Positions 53,344 through 64,000 of a DNA stretch of 64,000 nucleotides are shown here, one piece after another (position 1 is the stretch's first letter; each line of letters opens with the position of its first letter). The DNA is taken from contig CM076261.1 of NCBI GenBank assembly GCA_038380795.1, positions 10,298,556 to 10,362,555 of the forward strand, written 5' to 3'. This DNA comes from Pyrocephalus nanus. Its lineage: Eukaryota > Chordata > Aves > Passeriformes > Tyrannidae. Both the position numbers and the translations under genes were made by a program. The notes below the pieces were generated by a model that was not told the origin of the DNA, did not search any database, and saw only the letters and a list, made by a program, of their open reading frames with translations.

Positions 53344-54619
53344 GTAAGGAGTTCTATTGAAACTGGTGGCTTACAGCAACGGGGTGAATTTGACTTAATC
53401 TCTCTGCAATGACTGTTACAAAGACCTGGTTGCAGGCGAAGATCCCAGCAAAGTCTATCCTAGTCACTATACAATGAACTCATGGTAAATGATAGCTCTG
53501 CTTGTCAACATAGTTGTTTGTTACCGAATGATCCCAAAAATAGGAGACACAAGATTTGTCATATCCTCTGAGCCTAAATGTGGTAATATAGTCTGAAGCC
53601 TTCACAGGCCTTTTCTTTCTGTGATTTCTTCATAGACTCCTCTGTTTCACTTTAGATAGACCGAATTAGGTATCTTTTTCTCCTCTTATATAAAGAAGGA
53701 ATTTAAATAAACTTTTGTTGCAGCCAAATCCTTGCTGTCTTAAGGACCTGAAGAAATAGGTTAAAAATTATTTGTCTTTTCTGATCTAAGACAAGAAACA
53801 GTTATGTCATTTGACTTTAACTTCTCTTTTGGTGAAACCATACTTTCTGCTTCCTCCCTAGGATTTTTTTCCAAAGTTTCATCTCTCTCCACTGCATAGT
53901 GTCGTGTTTCTCAGAGGTGGTCTCAAAGTGACATCTTAAAACAATATTAAAGTGAAATCAATTTTTTAAGCTTCCCTCCTAATTTTAAAGCTTTTTTGCC
54001 CCTTCAAGTACAATGTTTCTCTCTGTTCTTTTTTCTCCTTCTGTGCTGAAAATGTATTTTTTGTGCATAGAGATCACAGTCTCAATCTTGCTGTTTTATG
54101 CTTTTATGGCCTGTCTCATCAGCAGTGCTTTTTTCTTATTTTTTTTTTTAATTCTCTGCAACATTTCTGCACGACTGTTGCACCCCTAATAAAACCAGAA
54201 GCCAACTATAAATATATTGCTTTTATTCTAATAGCCCAGAAGGTGACATCATATTCATTTAATCATGTTCAAACACGAGTTCAAATGGTCAGATGTCATT
54301 ATCGAGGTATGTGCATATACATCGGTGTGTGCTGCTGATCTGATGTCCAAGCTCATGAAAATTTTACTTCTCAGATATTTATTCGTCAAAGTACAGATAT
54401 GACTGGTTCTCAAAAGTTTTACAATTGAGGATGAAAATTCTTGAAAAAAAATAAGACTTGATTAACCTTTTTCAGATGTATATATCCCTCACAGTGAATG
54501 GTGCAAGAATTCCATTCCTCCTTTCCTACCTCTCCTCCAAGAACTACACTGATAGTGACAACACGCAAAATGAATAGGATGCATGTTGCCTGTCTGTTGG
54601 AAAACAGTGACTGTTTACC
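53344..54619. other. Unannotated stretch
   Basis: No gene or repeat recognised. Pyrimidine-rich sequence with several acceptor-like motifs (for example ending about 53862 and 54540) but no matching donors. Confidence 0.55.
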
Positions 54620-55270
54620 TTCACCTTATCATGACATTCAGCAGTCTCCCACAGTATCCTTATGGTTCATCTGGAATGTGTGGGCTGCAAGGTACACATG
54701 GCTGGGCTTTTGGGCTCAAAGGTTTGAGATCAGCAGTACAAAGCTGAGATTTCTTCAGGGATCAATATGGGGACTGATGCTGTTCACCGTTTTTGTTGAA
54801 CCAGAGTGCAACTCAAAAAGCCGAGGAATGATATCAAAATTCAGAAACAGATTAGCATGCTTGAGAAGTGGGGGCAAAGATCTTACTCAGGGGATCCTTG
54901 ACAGGCTGGAGTCATGAGCTCATAGAAACCCCATGGACTTCAAGAAGATCGTGCTGCTACAGCTGGAGTGGAATAAACCCCTTCATCAGTTCAAGCTTCA
55001 GGCTGTCTGGATGGAAAAATACTTTGCAGGAAAGGATCTAGGTGACCTAGCAGACAAGTTGACCGTGGGTAAAAAGCAATTTTGCAGCAAAAGAAAAAGG
55101 CCAGTTGCATCCTGGAACTGGTTTCTTCTCAGGTTCCTGAATATTCATGAGTTACCAAAAACAGGAGACTGTTGAAAAGCAGTCCTTGAGAAACCTCATC
55201 ACCTTTCACAAAAGCAGACATCTTAATAAAAACCTCCAGAGGTCTGAGAAAGATATTTGTCAGTAACTGC
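54620..55270 (+). mobile_element. CR1 LINE fragment, internal reverse-transcriptase region
   Basis: The only plus-strand CR1. In order, its frames show decayed counterparts of the ORF2 polymerase domain: TATCATGACATTCAGCAGTC / TCCCACAGTATCCTTATGG (DTVSHSIL-type), AQRFEISSTK, LQGSIWGLMLF (for the PQGSVLGPVLF motif), a lost FADD catalytic box (SKFRNR), DRLES, and KYFAGKDLGDLADKLTVGKKQFC (for AEKDLGVLVD.KL..SQQC). Several frames must be used, so frameshifts and substitutions make it inactive. It covers a more upstream part of ORF2 than the other copies and is truncated at the 3' end, which is unusual for CR1 because insertion normally keeps the 3' end. A later deletion or rearrangement is therefore likely. 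Confidence 0.85.
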
Positions 55271-57299
55271 CAGATTCAAGACTTCTTATGAACAAGTGAA
55301 CTGTAAAAGAGAAGGGATGTCCTTTTACAAAATGGCCTTGCACTTGCTAAAAGTTGAAAGCAGTCGTTTTGTTTCCGGGTATAGTGTTGTTGGTTGATTC
55401 CACTTAACAGTGACTAGCAAAAAAAAAAGTAAAAATCATGTTTTATCTACCTAGGGAAACTGAAGATTTATTTCTCCCTTTCATTTGAGGGAGAACACCT
55501 CCCCAACCCCCCCCCCCCCCCCCAACGTTTAAGTAACCAAATGATCCTTCCAAATACTTCTACTTTTTTGCCTGGACTCTAATTTATTTTGAACTGGTTT
55601 TCAGTACAGGCTGTCCCTGTGCAATCTGTCTTTTACTCATGCAAGGGACACTGGTAGGCATCTTATTCAGCCTACCAATATGCTGTTGTCTTACTTTTCT
55701 CAGAGAGTACATTTCTCTACTGCAAGCTCCCCTTTCATGCCTTTTGTTATGATGATTAATAGATTAAATTTATAAACAAAGACACTGACTCAGAACTTGC
55801 TGTAATTTTAGGTGGTAATTTCCATGCTGATATGCTATTGTTTACTGCAACTGAGTCCACACCCTTTGGTATTAAATAACATGTTTAAGAGCAATGCTGA
55901 AGTCCTTATTCAGATTGCTTATTGCTCCTGTTTAAAAAGTTGAATGATCCATCTGATAAAGGTGAGGCATTTTACTGAAAGGTCCTAAATATCTCTTACA
56001 GTGAAATCTTGCTTACTTGAAAGATAAGATGCTAAAGCAATGGAGAATGCAAGAAATCTCCACACTGAACACCTTGTTAACATGAACATGTGGAGCTTCA
56101 TTTTCCTCTTCATACCTTTCTACAGACTTGAACCACCTATTTGGTGGTGAAGTCTTTGTCAGTGTAAATGAGACACAGTAATGAGTTTCATGTGTGGCTT
56201 CAGTATAATATGGACATACTTTGGTTTTTTCCAGCAAAGTATTGACAAAGTTTTTTTTCTCAGGAAAACAGAAAATAACCCCCTGTGCTTCTATACTTCC
56301 ACCTCCAATTGTACCATCTGTCTCAAAATAGCAAACACAACATAATAAAAATGCTGTAAGTAATTATTCAAGCATTTACGTTACAAAAAAACCCTCCAAC
56401 TTTGATCCTTTGATTAGCACAGATGTTTTAATTATTGCATTTTTGAGTAGACCTCTTATCTCAAGATATCCCTGCAAGTCATCCTCTACCTTTTCATAGT
56501 CTTATTCCAAGATTTTTAACAGAAAAGTAAACCTGGTCCTAAAAAAACCATTTTATTTCTCCTGCTGCCTTTCACACAAAAGATGACAGGAATTATGTTC
56601 CTTGTGATTGCTTTGTAATTTCTTCATTATAGGTACTTTTGAGTGAGTCATTCCCACCCAAGTCTCCTTCAGAACTCTTTTCCAATAAAACAAAATAAAA
56701 ATGGATACAGAAACACATTTCAAAACACATCTGTAATTTCAAATTTGCTCAGTGTTACTAAGTACCAGTTCCCACCCAGTACCCCTTCCTTGGCAGCATG
56801 ACCAGAGCCATAGCATACCCACATATCAGCCCTGATTCACGGTCTGTGCTCATGGTGGTCTTGGTGTACATGCATACTCTAGGCAGTATCTGGAATATCA
56901 CAAAGAGTAAATGTACCCGGGGGAAACTTCATCACCATGGATGGTGTGTTCCAAGTATGCAGGACTGTCACTGTATGTGACGCTTGCCAAGTTGCAATGG
57001 AGAGATAAAAGCCTTTTCGCTGTCTGAGTGAAGGAAGATCACGCCTGGGGGTCTCTACTGTAACTGGGGTTTAAAAAACAGAGATGCAGGAAAACAACTA
57101 ATCTGAACGAGATGCAGGAAAGGGAGTGAGAGAAAAGTGGTCAGATACGCTTTTTGAGAAGCTTACGTCTGCTATTTATTTCTTATTCCATTTGAAGAAA
57201 TGCTGAATAAAACTGAAATGTAGTATCTTTAGAACATGCCCGTGACCTTGGAGGTCTGCTTTGAAATCCTAGTATTGAGTGATTGAGAGTCAGGGAATG
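55271..57299. other. Unannotated stretch
   Basis: No gene or interspersed repeat recognised. It contains the poly(C) at 55507-55523 and short open frames only (74 codons or fewer). Confidence 0.6.
55507..55523 (+). repeat. Poly(C) run, 17 bases
   Basis: A run of 17 C, preceded by CCCCAA. Unusual in AT-rich DNA. The G-rich minus strand could form quadruplex-type structures, and assembly length may be unreliable. Confidence 0.9.
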
Positions 57300-58078
57300 A
57301 ACACATGGGACACAGGCTGGTCCATTTCTCAACCTGTTTGTCCGCCTTCGTTGGCACAGGGGGAAAGGGAAGGGGATCTGTGATCAGTTCATCACATGTT
57401 GTTTCTTCTTCTCCTTTCTCCTCAAGGGCAGGACTCCTGACACTCCTCCTGCTCCACTGTAGAGTCCCTCCTACCAACTTCTATAATGGTCCTCCACCAA
57501 CTTCTACAATGTGAGTCCTTCCAACAGGCTGCAATTCTTCATGATCCCTCCCACTGGGTGCAGTCCTCCAGGAACAGACTGGTTTAATGTGGGTCCACCC
57601 CAGGGCCACAGGTCCTGACAGGAGCCTTCTCCAGCACACACTTCCCACAGGGTCACAGCCTCCTTTGAGCATCCACCAGGGAGTTTGGAGTCCTCCATGG
57701 GCTGCAGGTGAATCTCTACTCCAACATGGACCCCAGGGGCTGTAGGGGGACTGGCTGCCTCACCATGGTCTTCACCACAGGTTTGCTGAGGAATCTCTGC
57801 TCCAGCACATCCTCCCGCTTCTTAACTGACCTTGGTGTCTGTGGGGCTGCTTCTCTGACACCTCTCTCTGTTTGCAGAATGCACAGATTTTTTCCTGCCC
57901 TTCTAAAATACATTATCCCAGAGGCGCTACCACCGCTACCGATGAGCTTGGCCTTGGCCAGTGGTGTGCCCAACTTGGACCCGACTTGGCACTGGCGCTG
58001 TAGGACATGGAGGAAGCTTCTGTCAGCTTCTCACAGCAGCCACTCCTGTAGCCCCCTTGCTACCAGAACCTTGTCACA
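57300..58078 (-). mobile_element. Large LTR of an avian endogenous retrovirus
   Basis: GC-rich block sharply different from its flanks. Its minus-strand start, TGTGACAAGGTTCTGGTAGC at 58078-58059, and the following blocks match a common avian LTR family: a CCACTGGCCAAGGC block (57952-57965), a TATTTTAG box (about 57904-57911) and GACACCAAGGTCAGTTAAGA (about 57819-57838). Toward the left are imperfect repeats of about 40-60 bases built on TCCTCCA..CTTCTACAATG/GTGAGTCCTTCCA...GGGCTGCAG, typical of its downstream part. The left boundary is approximate. Open frames on either strand (133 codons plus at 57708-58109; 85 and 82 codons minus) are by-products of the high GC content. No gag, pol or env is recognisable. 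Confidence 0.8.
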
Positions 58079-59523
58079 GAATCCCAATACACTATATTAT
58101 CACCTATGATTTATTTAGAGTTGTAACTCCTGGTAAAGAGGATGATTGGCTGGTGTGGGAGGCATGTGGTGCACAGGAAGCTCACAGCTCATCCAGAGCC
58201 TGAACACTGCTCTGGGGGGCCACAGGTGGAACCTTGGAGTGTATCCCTGGAGTCCTAATATAGTGATATACACTTAGAATGAGAATCTGTTTTTCTTGAT
58301 TAGTTCTTGTGTCATTAGTGTTCTGTAGCTTCTTTCCACCCAATCTATCATTAATTTTACATTTATATCCAATAATTTTAGTTCTGCCTGTTTTACAATA
58401 AATTATGACTATTGAAGCTTTGTAGTTAGGTTTTATTTCAGCTTTTTATTAGCTATTTTTTAAAGTTGAAAGTTTCATTCACAAGTTTCAAAGAAGATAC
58501 AATACAATCTTTTTGCAAATTTAAAAGAGTATGAGGGGAAAAAAATGAAACTTAAATCTAAAAGCACAAATAGTACTTGTTTCCAAATTCTGTTAAACTT
58601 ATTTTGCTGGGCATGAAAAAACCAACCTCATTTAAAAGACATAAAAGAGACACTTTTAAGAATATTTGTATTTGGTTTTGATAACTGAATTAAATTTTTG
58701 TTTGGAATATACAAATCACCATGCAACACCACAGCAATGAAAAGTTAATTAAAAGATGAAGATTATAAAAAAGCTTTGATGGTAAAGGATTATGTTTATG
58801 CTTCCACTAATCAGAAACGTATGTCAGAGGAGAGTGAAGAGGAGTAAGGAAAGCCACCATATTTTTAGTAATCTTCCTCAGTTCAATGCCAGTGTTGTCT
58901 TCTAATCTACATTGGAAGGCATTGGTTTGTTTGTTTTTAATAAGCTAAAGGATATAGTAAATAACACAGATTTTCTGTAGCGCGAAATACTGGAATTTAT
59001 CTGAAGCTTTATCAAGCTTTCTTCTGGAAATTGCATCTGTGCAGTCAAGTTTTAATGGTTTTATTCTCTCCTTTTGGATGCATTTATGGTCTTACTAATG
59101 CTGTTTCTCTAGCTAGGTAAGTAGCTGGCTCACAGAGAGAATGAGCTACCAGGATGTTTGTCTTATATGTGTATGTCTTATACTTAAATCCATTCTTCTG
59201 TTTGCTTGAAGTAGTACAGAAAAGCACAGCAAGAAATCTGCTGAAGTGTATTTACCACATACATTTCTTCAGTTAATTATAAAGCATTGCATGCAAAATT
59301 CTTGAAAAACATGGTGAAGAAATGAGAATTTGTGTTGCCTAGAACAGGAGGTAGTGATTTTTCCCAATAACTTCCCCACCTCCTCTTTGCAGTGTCTTCA
59401 TCTCTCTGTACTGCAGAATATTGTACTCAGACTCAACTCAAGCCACAAATTTTATAAAAAGCCAAACCAGCTCCACAATCACATTTTTTAAAGAGGTTAC
59501 CACGGCTACTTTCAACTCCAGTA
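58079..59523. other. Unannotated stretch
   Basis: The first about 170 bases after the LTR are still GC-richer and may be flanking or retroelement-derived. The rest is ordinary AT-rich sequence with no recognised feature. Confidence 0.55.
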
Positions 59524-59592
59524 ACAGAATCATAGAATCATTAAGGCTGGAAAGGGCCTCTAAGATCATTGACTCCAGCCATTAACCTAACA
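59524..59592 (-). mobile_element. CR1 3'-terminal fragment
   Basis: About 70 bases: AACAGAATCATAGAATCATT, then AAGGCTGGAAAGGGCCTC, TAAGATCATTGACTCC and AGCCATTAACCTAACA, the standard CR1 3' end seen from the minus strand. It stops exactly where the adjoining LTR begins, so the LTR probably inserted into this CR1 tail. Confidence 0.9.
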
Positions 59593-60194
59593 TGCTGCTA
59601 CAGTTTAAGCCAAGCTGGAACTAAGCACCATCCATCTGCTTGCTCAGTCCCCTTTTCTCTCCTGCACCCCAGTGGAATGGGGAAGAAATCAAAAGTAAAA
59701 CATGTAGGTTGAGATTAGAACATTTTAATAATTGAAAACAAAGTAAAATAGAGTAATAATAATAATAGAAAAAAAAAAGTCCACAAAACCCAAACAAACA
59801 AGTGATGCACAGTACAATTGCTCACCACCCTCTGACCAATGCCAGGCCTTTGACCAATGCCAAATGGGTTCCCAAACCCAGATCGGTTCCCCCTTCCAAG
59901 TAACTCCAGGTAACTCCCCCAGTTTATGCACTGGGCATGACATTCTGTGCTGTGGAATATCCCTTTGGCCGGCTTGAGTCACCTGCCCTGGCTGTGCTCC
60001 CTCTCAGTTTCTTTTGTATAACTCATAGTTAGAGGATGAGAAACACAAAAAAATCCTTGACTCTAGATAAACATGACTTATCAAAAACCAAAACAGCAGT
60101 GTGTTATCAACACTGTTCTCAATCTGAATCCAAAACACAGCACTGTACCAGCTACTGAGGAGAAATTAACTCTATCCTAGCTGAAACCAGGTCA
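59593..60194 (-). mobile_element. Solo LTR of an avian endogenous retrovirus
   Basis: Read on the minus strand it starts at 60194 with TGACCTGGTTTCAGCTAGGA and continues through TAGAGTTAATTTCTCCTCAG, TAGCTGGTACAGTGCTGTG and GTGTTGATAACACACTGCTG, the start of a very common neoavian LTR group. A TATA-like TGCATAAACT lies at 59921-59930 (minus strand), and TAATAATAATAATA at about 59754-59767 sits in the A/T-rich part. The other end is near TGCTGCTACAGTTTAAGCC (59593 or 59596). Length, about 600 bases, suits a complete solo LTR. No clear target-site duplication is visible. The 85-codon minus-strand frame inside it is not a gene. Confidence 0.85.
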
Positions 60195-63100
60195 CACACC
60201 TTATTAAAACCAAATAGAAGAAATGCAGGCTGTTCTGCTGCCACTGGACAAAACTATAGTTTTGTAGGTAAACTGTCCAAAAATAGCACATCTCTGTCTA
60301 CTCAGTCCTTGATTTCTGCTGTGAATGACAGTAAGGCTGCCAATTAGAGGCAGCATTGACAACAGCTTCTCTGGGGGAAAGCTGCTTTGGCACCATCAAT
60401 CTGTATTTCACACAGGCCACTGAAAAACTGCTTCATTTTAGGGAGTTTCAGTCATTAGTAATATATATAAGTTTTAAACTAAGCATGAATGTTATTTCCT
60501 AAGTCACTGAAAAGTCACTCCAAAATTAAGTTTGAGAAATATCAGAGAGTAAAGGAATTGAAAACCTGTATTTATATGTTTGTAGGGTTTGCTTTTTGAA
60601 TGAAACTTAGAAACATTTAAAGTAAAGGGGAACAGTATATAATTTTGCTATTAAAATCTTCGGAGAGACATCTGTATTCAAAATGCTGTAAAAGAAATTG
60701 TAGTGATTCTCACTTTCTCTTCATAGAAAAAATTATAGAAATGGGAATTTTTCTTCAAAAGCACCAGCTTGCTCTAGACCCCTAGTATATGGAAACATAT
60801 GCTTCTGGAAAAAGGTTTTTCCCTCTTAAGAGGGAGGTTGCCAGAGTAGCTGTCCAGAAAGAAGAGAGAAGAAAAATCTTTTCCTGGGATAACTGAATCT
60901 CAATTTTTTATGGGTGGTGGAAGCTAGTAAACTTTCGAATATTTACATGTGAGCACCTTTTCATTACTGAAAATAAAACTATTTACCCAAAGACTTTTCA
61001 CCAAACTATTTTACATTCTGCTTAATGATGGAACCAAGCACAGAAAGAATCACATCTCATTCTTACAACTCCCTGCAAGTGGCACATGTTCACTCAGAGT
61101 TAACTGCTGCCAGCTTGACAAAGCAGTAGATGTTGAGATTTCCTGATAGTCTTTTAAATCACTATAGAAAAAAAGTACAAGAATGTCATCCTGCAGTACT
61201 GAGCACTTAAAAAACAGGGTGCTGGTGACATGATTCTTCACTGAAGAATGTGGATGGATGTGACTGATGGACCCTCGGTTCCCTTCTCCCCTTCCAGATC
61301 GCAGGAGCAGTCATTTCTTGACATGAAGAGCAAATGCTTTAAAATAGCAACTATCACTACCCTGCAATAAGTTCAGCAGAATTTTTGCTCTTTCTGGTAT
61401 TTTGGGGCCACCTACCTGGCTCTTGCTGCTGTCTTAATACTTCCCGTACCTGATGTCCCATCTGGATGTGGATATAATCTTCATGCCAGCAGCTCAGAAA
61501 TGATCTACTTATACATATACTTGTGTATCTGTTCAGAAGTAGGAATAGTCTCCCTAGTACTCGAGGTATACAGTGATCTAACAGTGCACCCCTGAGAGGA
61601 GTTTGTGTTTGCAAGGGACCTGAATCATCTGGTACACATAAACATATGAAATTTTAGCAGAATTTCATATCTTTCTTCCAATATCCCTCCCCTTCTTGTA
61701 ACTTCTTCATTTACTGTAGGCTTAATCCCCTTTGTCTCCCTTGTTCCCATGTATCACTTTTGTTATCAGTCACTGAATGCTTTACTGTTAGTAACTTCCT
61801 TCTTAAAGATATTCTTTCATGAAAGGTTCATGTTCATTGATGGATAGGGTAAATTTTGGAGAATAAAGAGAGAAGGGACAAGACTGTGGTGGAGGAGGTT
61901 CTGTGAATGGCTAGATGCACATTCTCAAACTAGGAGCTGCTGGGTTTTCTGGATTTAGGAGGCCAGGTTTTTCTGGGATGTTTCTCCCAGTGGTATGCAC
62001 AAACTAGCGTTAAAGGAACACTTGCCAAATATATTGTACGGACACAGAAACACAGCCTTCATCTCACCCTACACTCAGACCTTATGGAAGTGCTACCTGA
62101 AAGCACTGTTCTCAGTTACCACCAACTTCATTTCCCTCAAGCTCACAGCTTATGCTAATCAAGTTTAAAATGGACTGATGAATAGCTCCCTCTCCCACCA
62201 CAATGTTCTGAAAATAACTGTGTTGGTACAGAGTGTTGAAAAAATTATTAACAAAATCATACATCACTTTGTTACATTTCGGTGGAATGCACTCCCAGGC
62301 ATTGCAGTTCCTCTTTAACTTTCAGCCATTTTTCATGCCACGGAAGAGGCTAAACATTAAAAAGAGAAAAAAAAGACCCATCAAAATTAAATTAAACTAA
62401 ACATTTTTTTCTGGCTTCCCACTGTTCTTGAGTTTATTTTTCTTCATAGTAAGTGGTACAGCTGTCAGGGCAGAGATTAGAGACTATAACAACTAAATAA
62501 TATTAAAATGTCTCGGTATATTGTGAGATATTTACACACTAGTAATGGAATAATTTTCCAGGCAGTAGTTACATATGTATTAAGAGAGAAAAGATATTTC
62601 AGTGCAGGTTATTAGTTGGGTTCTCTTTTTAAATAGCTCAACCTATTAGGAGTAATATTGTCTGTGAAACTGTCAGTTTTTTTCTGTGTCATGAGAAAAA
62701 AAATAGTGCATAGTTATAGGATTCCTTTTTAAGAGAGAAAGTGTTGAAAGTGTTAGGTCATGTTCCTATATTTTCGTCTGACTTATCTAGGACTAGGTGG
62801 AGGGAAATGGCAGTACAGAGCAAGATCTTTGGGAAACTAATATTTTCTGTGTACACTCCAGTATTTATGCTTCTTTGGGTATAAGCTGCAGCTTTCATTT
62901 TTACTAGTAGCTAGGGATAATAATCATCGATAGGTACAAAGGCTCCATTATTTTCCTGGCTTTGAAGAGCAGGCTACTCACTAACTACACTGTGAAGAGT
63001 TTTTGCAAAGCACAAAAATTGATTTTTTGCCATTCTCAATCTTTAAAGAGTTCAGGTCATATGTATTGTCTAAACTGAGGCACCAACATTCAAATGAGAG

Positions 63101-64000
63101 CTGACTCAAACAGTGCTTTTAAAAGTTATTGAGACTTTTTTTGTGTAAGTGCACTTTATTTTTGTGTTAAACTGTCTTAGGAAGAAAGAAATTATTCTCT
63201 CCTTTGTAGTTGCTTGAGAATTTATTGCACACAAAAAGAATTCTGCATATTAACTTCCTGCAGTTTTCCTGAAAAGCCAATGGTTTACAACTGAGTAGCA
63301 GAAAAGAATTGCTTGCAAGGTGGACTTAGCACTCTCCAGCTCGTTATTCTGAACTCTCTTCCTTCTGTTGACTTTACTGTTAAATGTTCTGTGGTTTGTG
63401 AAAGATTAACAGCTGATAGGGTTTAAACTCTTCCTATAGCTTGGCTGTAATCTCCAGCAAGAGATGACAGCTTCCCAATGTTAAAAAGGTGCCAAGGTTT
63501 CTTTCCAGGACACTATTCCTAATTCCTTAGTTCTTTTAAAGAGTTACTTCCTGTCATGTCTCTATCTTCTAAAGAAAAGTGTCCTGCCATGTTTTAGTTT
63601 CTCTTTCTTCAGAACATGAAGGCATATTATTTTGACATCTTCTGCTATTACAGCTTCTTTAAAAACCCAAATCAACCCAATCAACTCCCCCGTCCCAAAC
63701 CTAATGCCAAAAAAACCTAATGTCACACATCCTAACTACTGGTAAGCCAATGGAAATCATCATCCAAAAGAGACAAGTTTTAAGCTCTCCTCAGAATACT
63801 ACCTTCTAATTAGTAGGTAGAATACTATCTACTAATCTTAAGGTCTGTGAAACAAAGTACATGATGATCTTTTATTCACTTTGTCATTATGCTTTTGGGT
63901 TTTTTTTCGATATCAGTTACAAAACCAGTCTGATGATCCATTAGTATTCCTGAAGACAATGATATTTAAGAGTCCCTTGAGTGTGGGTGTATGTGGCAAT
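60195..64000. other. Unannotated AT-rich stretch
   Basis: No gene, RNA or interspersed repeat recognised. An 18-bp palindrome lies at 60248-60265, an imperfect hairpin at 63810-63835 and an A/C-rich tract at about 63660-63720. Open frames are 85 codons or fewer. Confidence 0.6.

Noticed and set aside
54498..54917. 139-codon plus-strand frame as a gene
   Set aside because: Its second half is a decayed CR1 reverse transcriptase with a lost catalytic box; the first half has no similarity.
57708..58109. 133-codon plus-strand frame
   Set aside because: It is antisense to a recognisable LTR; open because of high GC content.
1..64000. CRISPR arrays, tRNA, rRNA, bacterial operons
   Set aside because: No regularly spaced repeats, no tRNA B-box plus cloverleaf and no rRNA sequence seen; composition and repeats are those of a bird nuclear genome.

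Overview
The window reads as vertebrate, and specifically avian, non-coding DNA: AT-rich, with no long open reading frame (the longest is 141 codons and falls in low-complexity sequence), no operons, no RNA genes that I can recognise, and a scatter of old retroelement pieces. The bird call rests on six CR1 LINE fragments with typical avian CR1 tails (the tail starts at about 13055, 20833, 29837 and 59524 on the minus strand) and on several LTR remnants of endogenous-retrovirus families that I know as abundant in neoavian birds. Family names were assigned from memory, not by a search.

Layout. 1-8880: unannotated, AT-rich, with a poly(T) run and one weak exon-like motif. 8885-10290: an LTR-like block, followed by a different LTR starting at 10015. 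13055-13560, 20833-21190 and 29837-30670: 5'-truncated CR1 pieces, all on the minus strand; the third is the longest and best preserved. Between the first two lie a G-rich quadruplex-type motif (17002-17033) and a pure AAATCT hexamer microsatellite (18119-18195). 40215-40960: a minus-strand CR1 split by a plus-strand solo LTR. 40961-54619: the longest stretch without a recognised repeat. It holds a perfect 13-bp-arm inverted repeat, an RFX X-box-like palindrome and several segments flanked by good splice consensus (43707-43806, 48000-48097, 51830-51909, 53250-53343). 54620-55270: the only plus-strand CR1. 57300-58078: a large minus-strand LTR of the same family as the one at 10015. 59524-60194: a CR1 tail immediately abutted by a second minus-strand LTR. 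60195-64000: nothing recognised.

No confident protein-coding gene is present. The window is most simply intergenic or deep-intronic. The possible exons between 43.7 and 53.3 kb on the plus strand would fit a spliced lncRNA or sparse exons of a larger gene, but they rest on splice motifs and short open frames only. The open frames in this window that show recognisable protein similarity are decayed CR1 reverse-transcriptase remnants. The retroelements show a relative history (the LTR at 40.4 kb lies inside an older CR1), which is the clearest biological structure here.
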